Origin: Bacillota bacterium
GTDB lineage: Bacteria > Bacillota > UBA4882 > UBA8346
Direction of reading: 5' to 3'
Length of the DNA: 64,000 bases
Assembly: GCA_029974635.1 (NCBI GenBank)
Contig: JARKQY010000040.1
Coordinates: forward strand, 38,956 to 102,955
The notes under the pieces: model-generated
Databases searched by the model: none
Told to the model about the DNA's origin: nothing
What the model saw: only the letters and a program-made list of their open reading frames with translations
Part shown: piece by piece, positions 18,527-26,753 of the stretch
Numbering within the stretch: the stretch's first letter is position 1
How the letters are laid out: each line of letters begins with the position of its first letter
Made by a program: the position numbers and the translations under genes

Positions 18527-19117
18527 TTGTCACAACCATTAGCTATTTTCGCCTCAATTCCAGCGGTAGTCCCCGCGACAGCTGGACCCAATTGGGAAGG
18601 TATTCAACCGGTTATTGTGGGAGATGCGTTTCGCTTTTGGCCGAATTTAGATTGGCGCGGTGGTAATATTGTTCCACTTTCACCAGTAACTGAAGTTCCT
18701 CAATATTTATGGTTTACCCCTATCGCCAATCCCACGACAACAGTTACCGCAGCTTTTACCCGAAGATGGGATGTTACCAACTTTGGCTCCCCGTTTGATA
18801 CCCGCGCAATTCCTGCGGGGACCAGCTACCAAATTGTCATTTCCAGCGCGGCTGACGATCAATACTCCATGCAATTGTTTAAAACCTCCCCGCTTAATGT
18901 GGTTACCATATATACTCCAACGGGGGTAAATACATCAGTACCACCCGATTTCCCATGGCGGAATGTCAAAACATATAATTATGATGATGTCATCTTAAAT
19001 CCGGGGGATATTTTACGCTTAATGACAATAGCCACTAATCTGGCCCAACCTCCGGGCACACCGCCTCAGGATAACCCGGCAATGTTTTCTTGGGTGATGC
19101 AAGTATTTCAAGACTAG
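18527..19117 (+). CDS. unknown protein, 196 residues, no cysteine
   Basis: I do not recognise this protein. TTG at 18527 has GAGGAG 8 bases upstream and is preferred over the GTG at 18485. It has no cysteine, no signal peptide and no membrane helix. It is rich in Pro, Thr, Asn and aromatic residues, with apparent beta strands such as SYQIVISSAADDQYSMQLF and DILRLMTIATNL. A strong terminator follows, so it is a single-gene unit. A beta-sandwich structural or surface (perhaps spore-layer) protein is a guess from composition and the nearby glycan genes. Confidence 0.65.
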   Translation: MSQPLAIFASIPAVVPATAGPNWEGIQPVIVGDAFRFWPNLDWRGGNIVPLSPVTEVPQYLWFTPIANPTTTVTAAFTRRWDVTNFGSPFDTRAIPAGTSYQIVISSAADDQYSMQLFKTSPLNVVTIYTPTGVNTSVPPDFPWRNVKTYNYDDVILNPGDILRLMTIATNLAQPPGTPPQDNPAMFSWVMQVFQD

Positions 19118-19127
19118 AATAACCGGA

Positions 19128-19162
19128 ATAAAACCCAGGTATTCTTAGTATCTGGGTTTTAT
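19128..19162. terminator. bidirectional Rho-independent terminator
   Basis: ATAAAACCCAG (19128-19138) and CTGGGTTTTAT (19152-19162) are perfectly complementary. The T-run side serves the unknown gene on the plus strand. The symmetrical stem could also work for minus-strand azlCD transcripts, which end about 100 bases away. Confidence 0.8.
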
Positions 19163-19264
19163 ATTCAATGCTTAACCAAAGAAATATTGATTGCAATCCT
19201 ACCGCAGCCCGATGCTGTTTAATTCGCCTTTGAATATTATTCATTCAGACTTATAATATCATTG

Positions 19265-19573
19265 TTACCCAAAGACCGTTAAAATAAAAAATACAAACAT
19301 AATCGCTGCTAAAACCGACAATACCATTCCTCCCTTAAGCCAGGAACAAACTGCAGCAACGCAAACCCCGGTGATTGTGGCAGCCTCAAACCCAGATGGG
19401 GCTTGCATTATCCCGCGTACGATTAGCGCACCCAGAGCCGTATAGGGTATATATGTTAAAAATCTTCGCAATAAAGGAGGCAATGGCCGGTCCGATAAGA
19501 TAATAAACGGGATTAATCTCGGCAAAAAAGTGACCAACATCATTCCCAAAATCAACGGCAGATAACTCTTCAT
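19265..19573 (-). CDS. azlD: AzlD family branched-chain amino acid exporter subunit
   Basis: A 102-residue membrane protein with about four hydrophobic segments and the family stretch MLVTFLPRLIPFIIL plus RFLTYIPYTALGALIVRG. AzlD is the small subunit that works with AzlC to export branched-chain amino acids. Its ATG overlaps the azlC stop by 4 bases, giving translational coupling. Confidence 0.88.
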   Translation of the reverse strand: MKSYLPLILGMMLVTFLPRLIPFIILSDRPLPPLLRRFLTYIPYTALGALIVRGIMQAPSGFEAATITGVCVAAVCSWLKGGMVLSVLAAIMFVFFILTVFG

Positions 19574-20283
19574 TTAGTTCCCTCCCGGACAGGATCGGGG
19601 AAAAACAGTACTCCGGCTGCTGAAGCCATGACAATTGCCACAATTAAGCTCCATCCCGATGGGAGCAGATCGAAAAAGCTGATAAGCATATAAGTCATTC
19701 CTGAAATAACAGCCAACAGAAGAACTCGTACGGATTTCTGAATCTCCGGCACCAGAATTGCTGTGAACATAGCATATAAACCTATTCCAAGGCTATTTTG
19801 AACCGCGTCCGGCAGTACAGTTCCAACCAGATATCCGGCAACCGTGCCACTCACCCATGACGCGTAAGATATACCTTGTAACGAAAGCAGATAAGATATT
19901 CCCAGAGAACTATCTTTTAAAGAGGCAATCGCAAAGGTTTCATCCGTAATTCCAAAGGCAATCAAAAACAACCACCTTTTCCGGATTTGGGGAAGACGAA
20001 CCACCAATGAGGCGCTCATCATGAGATGTCGCAAATTCAAAAGAAAAGTTGCCAGAATTATACTGCCGGTCATCATTCCCGCTCTAATAAGATCCAAAGC
20101 CATAAATTGGCTTGCTCCCGCGAAAACCAATAATGAAAACAGGAAACTATCTTGCAAGGAAACTCCAACGGTTTTCGAGAGAATTCCAAAGGCCATGGCC
20201 ACCGGAAAATATCCAACAACTATAGGCATCCCTGCAGCTATTCCTCGTTTAAAACCATTTAAATGTTGTTGTGGCTGTATCAT
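19570..20283 (-). CDS. azlC: AzlC family branched-chain amino acid exporter subunit
   Basis: A 237-residue membrane protein with several transmembrane helices. The AzlC signature is clear in GYFPVAMAFGILSKTVGVS, FSLLVFAGASQFMALDLI, LNLRHLMMSASLVVRL and FGITDETFAIASL. It forms the large subunit of the LIV-E type exporter with AzlD. The ribosome-binding site before the ATG is weak. The MFS exporter gene upstream ends about 50 bases earlier on the same strand, so all three may be one transcript. Confidence 0.9.
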   Translation of the reverse strand: MIQPQQHLNGFKRGIAAGMPIVVGYFPVAMAFGILSKTVGVSLQDSFLFSLLVFAGASQFMALDLIRAGMMTGSIILATFLLNLRHLMMSASLVVRLPQIRKRWLFLIAFGITDETFAIASLKDSSLGISYLLSLQGISYASWVSGTVAGYLVGTVLPDAVQNSLGIGLYAMFTAILVPEIQKSVRVLLLAVISGMTYMLISFFDLLPSGWSLIVAIVMASAAGVLFFPDPVREGTK

Positions 20284-20330
20284 TTTATATATAATCTTTT
20301 CTTTTTTGATGGTCTTATTTTAATTATCTT

Positions 20331-21758
20331 TTATTCCCTTACCCGCTGTTCAATCCGGGTTGAACCTTTAATCAACGAAGTTATAACCGCAAAAAATGCA
20401 ATCAACGCCCCAACCATGTAGGTAATATGAAGAGCTCCTTCAAAGGCAATCTTTTCAAGCTCTTTTCCGTAAAGCCCTCTTATTTTCCAAAGAGTCATAA
20501 GCCAATTATGACTCGAAGTGAAAAGAGCTCCCGATATGGCTACCCCGAGAACCATTCCTATATTTCGTACAGTTGCCAACATACCGGAAGCAATTCCGCG
20601 TTTTGATCCGGGAACGGCTCCCATAATTGCGCTATTATTAGGGGTTTGAAATAAACCGATTCCAAATCCCACCACAATCAATCCCCCGATTAAAAATAGA
20701 TAATCCGAATCCGCCTTGAGATTGCTTAATAGCCACATTCCCAGTGCCATAACGGCCATGCCTGCCGAACTGGTATAACGGCTGTCCATTCGATCCGATA
20801 AAACTCCGCTTATTGGAGCAACTATCATTGTCATAAGCGGCATTGGCAAGTATAGTATCCCTGCCTGTCCCGGTGGAAGACCCCGTAATTTTTGGAGGTA
20901 AAATGGGATTAGTAATATAACCGTAAATTGGGCCATGTAGTTTAATAAAGCCGAAATACTGCTCATCAAAAAAAGTCGGTTCGCAAAAAGATGAATGTCA
21001 AATATCGGATATTTGGTATGCTTCTCCCAAAATACAAAACCGGCAAGCAGAATTATCCCTATCGCCATAAAAGCTAGGATATATAAGTTCTTCCAGCCAA
21101 ACTCTTCAACAAGACTCAATGGCAGTAAGGTGCTGATGAGCGCCAAAAAGATGATTCCCGCGCCAATAAAGTCAAACGGTTGTTTAATTCTTTCGTTTTC
21201 CTCAGGAATAGTACGTTGGGCCAACCAAACTCCCGCTATTCCAATCGGAATGTTGATGTAGAATATACTCTGCCACCCGAATACGGATGTAAGAAATCCT
21301 CCCGCAACAGGTCCTAGCGTTAAAGCAATAGCAACCGATACCGCAGTTACACTTAATGCTTTACCGCGTTCTCCCGGCGGAACCGTGTCTGTTACTATGG
21401 CAGGTCCCATGGCCATAAGCATTCCGGCTCCGACAGCCTGAAAGGCTCTCATGAAGATTAACATTCCAACCGAAGATGAAATCCCGCATAAAAATGATCC
21501 GATCGTAAAAAGAATAAAGCCTAAAAGATAAATCCGTTTATGGCCGTACAAATCCCCCAGTCGGCCGTATGCAAGCAACAAACTACTGATGACAAGCAGG
21601 TAAGACATCACTGTCCATTCAATCGTTGAGAGCGATGCATGAAAAAATGAGCTTATATTGGGAAGAGCTATATTGATAATACTGGAATCAAGGGCCGACA
21701 TAAATGTCCCAATGGCAACAGCTAATAAAACCGCTCTTTTCCGTTTAAAAAACATCAT
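20331..21758 (-). CDS. MFS drug exporter, EmrB/QacA (DHA2) type
   Basis: A 475-residue membrane protein with about 14 predicted helices. The DHA2 signatures are FMSALDSSIINIALPNI in helix 1, LLAYGRLGDLYGHKR in the loop after helix 2, and the antiporter motif C segment ALTLGPVAGGFL in helix 5. Such proteins export drugs or metabolites in exchange for protons. GGAGGGTAATT precedes the ATG. The substrate cannot be deduced. No regulator gene is adjacent. Confidence 0.9.
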   Translation of the reverse strand: MMFFKRKRAVLLAVAIGTFMSALDSSIINIALPNISSFFHASLSTIEWTVMSYLLVISSLLLAYGRLGDLYGHKRIYLLGFILFTIGSFLCGISSSVGMLIFMRAFQAVGAGMLMAMGPAIVTDTVPPGERGKALSVTAVSVAIALTLGPVAGGFLTSVFGWQSIFYINIPIGIAGVWLAQRTIPEENERIKQPFDFIGAGIIFLALISTLLPLSLVEEFGWKNLYILAFMAIGIILLAGFVFWEKHTKYPIFDIHLFANRLFLMSSISALLNYMAQFTVILLIPFYLQKLRGLPPGQAGILYLPMPLMTMIVAPISGVLSDRMDSRYTSSAGMAVMALGMWLLSNLKADSDYLFLIGGLIVVGFGIGLFQTPNNSAIMGAVPGSKRGIASGMLATVRNIGMVLGVAISGALFTSSHNWLMTLWKIRGLYGKELEKIAFEGALHITYMVGALIAFFAVITSLIKGSTRIEQRVRE

Positions 21759-21950
21759 AATTACCCTCCAATAATTGAACGAACAGCCAGCGTTTCAGAG
21801 CGTAATAAGATTACCCCAAAAGTAATGAAATAAGTTCTTATTTAAGAATAAATTATTTCTTCCGAAAATAGCTTATTTCTAAATTGTCGTACCCTTTATT
21901 TTACATTATTAAAGTTATTTCTACAACATTTTTACTTTCATATCTTCAAG

Positions 21951-22304
21951 TCAGGATGATTGAATGTTACATTCCCTAACAAACTCCGCCAAATCTCTTT
22001 CTGTTAAGCCAATTCCTAATTTCCCGTCTAATCTTTTGCAAACAACCCCTTTTTCAAAAAATAAAACTGTTGGAATTACGGTTACTTCATATTTGTCCGC
22101 AATTATTTCTTGATTATCCTGTACCAGCAAAAATAGAGCCGAATCATTTTGGGAATATCGAGTACGCATCCGTTCAAATACCGGCAAAAACCTCACACAA
22201 AAAGGACACCAGGTGGCATATAAAAGCACATATACTCTTTTATTCGTTTCCAATATTTTATCCAGATCCTGCTCATTGTCAATTAAGTCACTATATTCAG
22301 TCAT
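21951..22304 (-). CDS. thioredoxin-like protein with CPFC active site
   Basis: A 117-residue thioredoxin-fold protein. The redox site is C33-P-F-C36 in YATWCPFCVRFLPVFERM, and the cis-proline is in VTVIPTVLFFEKG. No signal peptide is seen, so it acts in the cytoplasm. The CPFC sequence differs from the CGPC of standard thioredoxin and would shift the redox potential. AAGGTGAC precedes the ATG. No reductase gene is close by. Confidence 0.85.
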   Translation of the reverse strand: MTEYSDLIDNEQDLDKILETNKRVYVLLYATWCPFCVRFLPVFERMRTRYSQNDSALFLLVQDNQEIIADKYEVTVIPTVLFFEKGVVCKRLDGKLGIGLTERDLAEFVRECNIQSS

Positions 22305-22597
22305 GTCACCTTGAAACTCCTTTCAAATATTATTAACATTTTAGTAATTTGAATCTGTGTCGTTTTTCATCTCTTTTACTATAGATTACCCAAAACAAGG
22401 AAAAAAATAAACCCCATTATTACAAAAAGTAACGACATTAAAAGGAGACTGTTCTTTGTAAAGTAATTTCTTACCATACTGTTTTCAAATATTTTAGGTT
22501 GCTAAAAGATATTTCCAACTTTAACATAAACTATAATTTAGCCGAATGTTATAACATCGTTTTCTGCTGTAAACAGAGAGCCATTGAAATTTTTTAG
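22305..22597. other. AT-rich intergenic stretch before the GT2 fragment
   Basis: No reading frame or known RNA is seen. AACTATAATTT near 22527-22537 could be a -10 element for transcription towards the terminator at 22.79 kb, but it has no convincing -35 partner. Confidence 0.4.
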
Positions 22598-22760
22598 AGA
22601 AGACGTCCGATCTTAGGTATTGTTATCCCGACTTTTAATGAAAGGGATAATAAGGACAGCCCGTAGGAGGATCTCCACCGGCATCTATGCAGCGTTGGCC
22701 TGCCTAAATAATCCCGATTTCATTAGATTATCATAGGTATGACGAAGTCATCCTTAAGCG
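22598..22760 (+). pseudogene. decayed N-terminal fragment of a family 2 glycosyltransferase
   Basis: The frame starting at 22598 reads RRRPILGIVIPTFNERDN and then hits a stop. About 30 bases later, in another frame, IYAALACLNNPDF appears, followed by bases that, with small indels, read like LIIIGDDGS. Together these give the standard order of a GT2 N-terminus: IVIPTFNERDN, helix, NPDF, then the DD motif. No start codon or intact frame remains, and nothing after the first 60 or so residues is left. It lies in a gene-poor region a few kb from intact GT2 genes. Confidence 0.5.
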
Positions 22761-22795
22761 TTTGATTTAAAAATTAACTCTTAAGGATGTTTTTT
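22749..22795 (+). terminator. strong Rho-independent terminator with no intact gene before it
   Basis: CATCCTTAAG (22749-22758) and CTTAAGGATG (22780-22789) pair perfectly, with an inner GTT/AAC pairing, and T6 follows. Upstream on this strand there is only the decayed glycosyltransferase fragment, so it either served that gene or ends a non-coding transcript. Confidence 0.75.
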
Positions 22796-23012
22796 ATGTT
22801 TGCTTCTCTGATTGCAAAACACAACTAAACTCTAATGAAAAAAAAGAATTGAGTCGTACCTCCCCCCTTAAACTTGTTTTTTACAAATAATTAACCTAAA
22901 TCCGCAGGAAATTATCATTTAGAATAGAATTTTATCATGTTTGTGCTTTTATGCAAAAAATCTGAAAGCACCGGATCACCTATTTATTATTTGTTTTACA
23001 AGGTCGCTAAAT

Positions 23013-23028
23013 CGCGTATGTATACGCG
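23013..23028. promoter_or_regulatory. inverted repeat upstream of porG, possible operator
   Basis: CGCGTAT and ATACGCG flank a GT spacer, a 16-base near-palindrome that ends 6 bases before the porG ribosome-binding site. The position suits a repressor site or a translation-blocking hairpin. It does not match the Rex consensus. Confidence 0.45.
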
Positions 23029-23047
23029 TAAACAAAGGAGGATAACC

Positions 23048-23626
23048 ATGGCGGAATTATTAGAAATTCGCTGGCATGGACGTGGAGGCCAAGGCGCTAA
23101 AACGGGCGCATTACTTCTCGGCGAAACCGTTGTCAGTACGGGTAAGTTCATGCAGGCCTTCCCGGATTACGGTCCGGAGCGCATGGGAGCTCCCATGAAG
23201 GCCTATAACCGCATTAGTGACGCACCGATTACGGTTCATTGCGGCGTCACAAGCCCCCAAGTCGTTGTAGTTTTGGATCCCACCTTGCTGGGCAAAGTGG
23301 ATGTCACTCAAGGATTGCCTGATAATGGTGTTTTAATCATCAATACTCCAAAATCCCCGGCTGAGATTCGTACCCAACTGAGCTTAAAAGGTAGAAAAGT
23401 CTACACTATCGATGCCAATAAAGTTTCAACCGAAACTCTGGGCAGGGCAATTCCCAATACACCCATTTTAGGTGCTTTGGCCAAAGTAACCGGTATTGTT
23501 GACCCAAAAACCTTACTTGATGACACCCGTCATAAACTGGAGAAAAAATTCAAAAATAAGCCCGAGGTCATTGAGGGCAACCTTAAGGCTATATCCCGGG
23601 CGTTTGAGGAGGTTCGAAGCGAATGA
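23048..23626 (+). CDS. porG: pyruvate/2-oxoacid:ferredoxin oxidoreductase, gamma subunit
   Basis: A 192-residue gamma subunit starting MAELLEIRWHGRGGQGAKTGA, the family hallmark, with PDYGPERMGAPMKAYNRI later. The POR complex decarboxylates pyruvate to acetyl-CoA and passes electrons to ferredoxin. AAAGGAGG precedes this ATG; the longer frame from 22937 has no support. It is the first of four genes with short or overlapping junctions, the gamma-delta-alpha-beta order usual for four-subunit enzymes. The exact 2-oxoacid (pyruvate versus related acids) is not settled by sequence. Confidence 0.92.
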   Translation: MAELLEIRWHGRGGQGAKTGALLLGETVVSTGKFMQAFPDYGPERMGAPMKAYNRISDAPITVHCGVTSPQVVVVLDPTLLGKVDVTQGLPDNGVLIINTPKSPAEIRTQLSLKGRKVYTIDANKVSTETLGRAIPNTPILGALAKVTGIVDPKTLLDDTRHKLEKKFKNKPEVIEGNLKAISRAFEEVRSE

Positions 23627-23919
23627 GTGACCCCGGTTATAAAGAGTTACCAAAAGGCGGCCTAATCCTGGAGGGCGGTACCGCGGCCAAATATGAAACC
23701 GGAGACTGGCGCAGTCAGCGGCCTGTATTTATTCAAGAGAACTGTATCAACTGCTCATTCTGCTGGATTTTTTGCCCGGATTCATCCATTATTATCAACG
23801 ACGGCAAGGTCTCCGGAATTGATTACAAACATTGTAAAGGCTGTGGAATCTGCGCCTTCGAATGCCCCGCTAAAAAGAAAGCGATCATCATGAAAAGTGA
23901 AGCTGAAATAGAGGGATAG
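23623..23919 (+). CDS. porD: POR delta subunit, 2x[4Fe-4S] ferredoxin
   Basis: A 98-residue ferredoxin-like subunit with two cluster motifs, CINCSFCWIFCP and CKGCGICAFECP. It carries electrons from the thiamine site to external ferredoxin. Its ATG overlaps the porG stop by 4 bases, so the two are translationally coupled. Confidence 0.93.
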   Translation: MSDPGYKELPKGGLILEGGTAAKYETGDWRSQRPVFIQENCINCSFCWIFCPDSSIIINDGKVSGIDYKHCKGCGICAFECPAKKKAIIMKSEAEIEG

Positions 23920-23934
23920 AAAAGGAGGATTATA

Positions 23935-25122
23935 ATGGTAACCAAAGAAAAAGCGGCGCGTACCGGTAACGAAGCAATGGCCGAGGCCATGCGTCAGATC
24001 AATCCGGATGTGGTAGCTGCTTATCCAATAACCCCGGCTACTGAAATCGTCCAGATCTTTTCCGGTTATGTGGCCGACGGTCTGGTAGATACGGAATACG
24101 TAGCTGTTGAGAGTGAACACTCTGCCATGAGTGCTTGTATAGGAGCTTCGGCAGCCGGAGCCCGGGTAATGACCGGAACATCATCGCAAGGTTTAATGTT
24201 AATGGCAGAAGTTTTATATATTGCATCCGGTATGCGTTTGCCAATTGTTCTGGCTGAGGTAAACCGGGCTATATCCGCTCCGATTAACATTCACTGCGAC
24301 CATAGCGACACCATGGCCAACCGGGATGCGGGCTGGATTCAACTTTTTTCGGAAAACTCCCAGGAAGCATACGATAATATGATTCAGGCCGTTCGTATCG
24401 CGGAACATCCTGATGTATCTTTGCCAACCATGGCTACTACCGATGGTTTTATTATCAGCCACGGAATGGAAGCCATCGAACTTATTTCAGATGATGAAGT
24501 CCAAAAATTTGTGGGAAAATATCAACCGGCTCATCCGCTCTTAAACGTAGATAAGCCCATCACCGCCGGTGCTTTGGATTTCACCGACTACTATTTTGAG
24601 CACCGCCGTCAGATCGCAGTGGGGATGGCCAATGCCCCGAAGGTCATAGCCCGGATAGGGAAGGAATTTGGCGATAAATTCGGCCGTTATTACGGTTTTA
24701 CTGAAAGTTACAAATTGGACGATGCCGAAGTGGCTATCGCTTGTTTGGGTTCAACCGCCGGAACCGCCCGGGTCGCTGTTGACAATTTGCGCAGCCGGGG
24801 AGTTAAAGCAGGATTGTTAAAGATTCGGGTCTTCCGTCCCTTTCCGGCGGAAGAGATCGCCAATATCCTTAAGAACGTAAAAGCCATAGCGGTACTTGAC
24901 CGCTCCGACGGACTTAGTAATTTCGGCGGGCCGGTTTTTAACGAGATTCGATCCGCTTTATATGATTTACCATCCCGTCCCTTGGTCGTTGATTATATTT
25001 ATGGTCTGGGCGGACGGGATATCTTCGTCGCCGATATTGAAAAAGTATATCAGACTTTGTCGGATATCAGTAAATCCGGCAAAATTGGAGATCTTGTTCA
25101 ATATCTGGGCGTGCGGGAATAG
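23935..25122 (+). CDS. porA: POR alpha subunit
   Basis: A 395-residue alpha subunit with the pyrimidine-binding and transketolase-C-like domains. Signatures: GNEAMAEAMRQINPDVVAAYPITPATEI at the N-terminus, ESEHSAMSACIGASAAGARVMTGTSSQGL, and RDAGWIQLFSENSQEAYD. It supplies part of the substrate and thiamine site in the alpha-beta interface. GGAGG lies before the ATG, 15 bases after porD. Confidence 0.94.
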   Translation: MVTKEKAARTGNEAMAEAMRQINPDVVAAYPITPATEIVQIFSGYVADGLVDTEYVAVESEHSAMSACIGASAAGARVMTGTSSQGLMLMAEVLYIASGMRLPIVLAEVNRAISAPINIHCDHSDTMANRDAGWIQLFSENSQEAYDNMIQAVRIAEHPDVSLPTMATTDGFIISHGMEAIELISDDEVQKFVGKYQPAHPLLNVDKPITAGALDFTDYYFEHRRQIAVGMANAPKVIARIGKEFGDKFGRYYGFTESYKLDDAEVAIACLGSTAGTARVAVDNLRSRGVKAGLLKIRVFRPFPAEEIANILKNVKAIAVLDRSDGLSNFGGPVFNEIRSALYDLPSRPLVVDYIYGLGGRDIFVADIEKVYQTLSDISKSGKIGDLVQYLGVRE

Positions 25123-25139
25123 GAGAGAGGTGCATATAA

Positions 25140-26063
25140 ATGGCAAATATCAAGGAATTGACCAAGAAAAACGAACCTTTATCCGGCGGACACCGTGCTT
25201 GCGCCGGCTGTGCCGCTCCGGTAGTAGTCCGGCAGGCTTTACTGGCTTCCGATAAACCGGTGGTGGTTGGTTCAGCCACCGGCTGTCTGGAGGTAACCAC
25301 CACGATTTTCCCCTACACCGCCTGGAATGTTCCTTTTATTCATAATGCTTTTGAAAATTCCGCCGCCAACGTCAGCGGTGTGGAAACTGCTTACCGTGCC
25401 CTGAAGAAAAGGGGTTCCTTTGACAAGGAAGTAAATTTCATCGCCTTTGGCGGTGACGGCGGCACTTATGATATCGGTCTTCAATCCCTATCCGGAGCAA
25501 TGGAGCGAGGGCACCGGATGTTGTATATCTGTTACGATAACGGTGCCTATATGAACACCGGGATTCAACGCTCAAGCGCCACTCCCTTCGGGGCAAACAC
25601 CACCACCAGCCCGGCCGGGAAAAAAATCCCCGGAAAGACCCAATTTAAAAAAGATCTGACCAAAATTATAGCCGCTCACAATGTACCGTATGTGGCGCAA
25701 GCTTCCGTCGGTTATTGGAATGACTTCATTACCAAAGTCCAAAAAGCCTTGGCCACTGATGGCCCGTCTTTCATTAACGTCTTGTCGCCTTGCCGGTTAG
25801 GTTGGGGTTTTCCGCCTGAAGAAACCATGGAAATCGCCCGTCAGGCAGTAGCCTGCCGCATATGGCCTTTATATGAGGTTATTAACGGAACCTGGAAGAT
25901 CACTTTCCAACCCAAGGAAGTAACTTCACCACTGGATTGGATGAAAAAGCAAACCCGTTTCCGCCATGTATTCCAACCGGGAAATGAATCAATATTGCAA
26001 AAGGTTGAGGAACAGGTTGAAAAGGAATGGCAGGAACTATTAAGGCAGTGCGGCCAGGCATAA
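25140..26063 (+). CDS. porB: POR beta subunit (thiamine diphosphate binding)
   Basis: A 307-residue beta subunit. The thiamine-diphosphate/magnesium motif is GDGGTYDIGLQSLSGAMERGH with YDNGAYMNTGIQRSSATPFGA. Cysteines for its single 4Fe-4S cluster include those of CAGCAAP near the N-terminus and later cysteines around residues 44, 223 and 240. It ends the operon; a strong terminator follows 40 bases later. Confidence 0.94.
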   Translation: MANIKELTKKNEPLSGGHRACAGCAAPVVVRQALLASDKPVVVGSATGCLEVTTTIFPYTAWNVPFIHNAFENSAANVSGVETAYRALKKRGSFDKEVNFIAFGGDGGTYDIGLQSLSGAMERGHRMLYICYDNGAYMNTGIQRSSATPFGANTTTSPAGKKIPGKTQFKKDLTKIIAAHNVPYVAQASVGYWNDFITKVQKALATDGPSFINVLSPCRLGWGFPPEETMEIARQAVACRIWPLYEVINGTWKITFQPKEVTSPLDWMKKQTRFRHVFQPGNESILQKVEEQVEKEWQELLRQCGQA

Positions 26064-26102
26064 ATAGTGTATAATCTAACAAGTCGGATAGTATTTTTTC
26101 TA

Positions 26103-26133
26103 CAAGGTGTTAAGTCTTAACACCTTGTTTTTT
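26103..26133 (+). terminator. terminator of the por operon
   Basis: CAAGGTGTTAAG and CTTAACACCTTG form a perfect 12-pair stem around a minimal loop, followed by T6. Confidence 0.9.
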
Positions 26134-26155
26134 GGCTGTACTATTGCCTCCCTTT

Positions 26156-26563
26156 TCAGCTTTTACTCTGGGGGGAATCGGGGCTCATCTGCATAAACTC
26201 AATCCGGTTCCCATCCGGGTCTTTAACCCAGCATTGATAATTAAGATCTTTCCCTTGAACCGGTTCCACATCCAAAACTAGCCCATTAGCCTTGATACGA
26301 TTCGCAATTTCATAAATATCATCCACCTCTAAACATAAATGCGAATAACTTGCCTTCTTGGCGGAACCTTGCGTTAGCGGATCACTGCAATAAAATAACT
26401 CAATAAATTGGCCTTGACAGACCTTAATATATTCGATCCAGGGATTGCCTTCATGATCCCGGATCTCAAACACCTTTTGAAAACCTAATATATCACAATA
26501 AAATGCCAGAGATTTCTTCATATCCGATACATCAAAAGCAAGATGAGCGATTCCTTTGATCAT
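26156..26563 (-). CDS. VOC (glyoxalase/dioxygenase) family protein
   Basis: A 135-residue vicinal-oxygen-chelate protein. It starts MIKGIAHLAFDVSDMKKSLAFYCDILGFQ, a classic VOC opening, and has WIEYIKVCQGQFIELFY and YSHLCLEVDDIYEIANRI, with a closing DPDGNRIEFMQ. Candidate metal ligands are H7, E51-E56 region, H68-type and the final Glu. The ATG at 26563 has GGAGG 7 bases upstream, so the track-length frame with seven extra residues is unlikely. The substrate is unknown; the family includes glyoxalase I and lactoylglutathione-lyase-like enzymes. Confidence 0.85.
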   Translation of the reverse strand: MIKGIAHLAFDVSDMKKSLAFYCDILGFQKVFEIRDHEGNPWIEYIKVCQGQFIELFYCSDPLTQGSAKKASYSHLCLEVDDIYEIANRIKANGLVLDVEPVQGKDLNYQCWVKDPDGNRIEFMQMSPDSPQSKS

Positions 26564-26753
26564 TGTCCAACCTCCACTATGCAATCAGATTAACTGTAAT
26601 ATATCATTTTAAATATCCGAGTTCAATACATTTCAGATGGGAACTTGGCAGCGCCATGGATATAAAAAACAAAATATTCTTTAACCATAATTGCATTCAT
26701 AGTAGGGAATACGAAAGATTAGGCGAATCATCATTTAAGAGAGGAGGCATATC

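Noticed and set aside
22749..22795. Riboswitch before the por operon
   Set aside because: The terminator is 250 bases before porG and no known aptamer pattern is found upstream of it.
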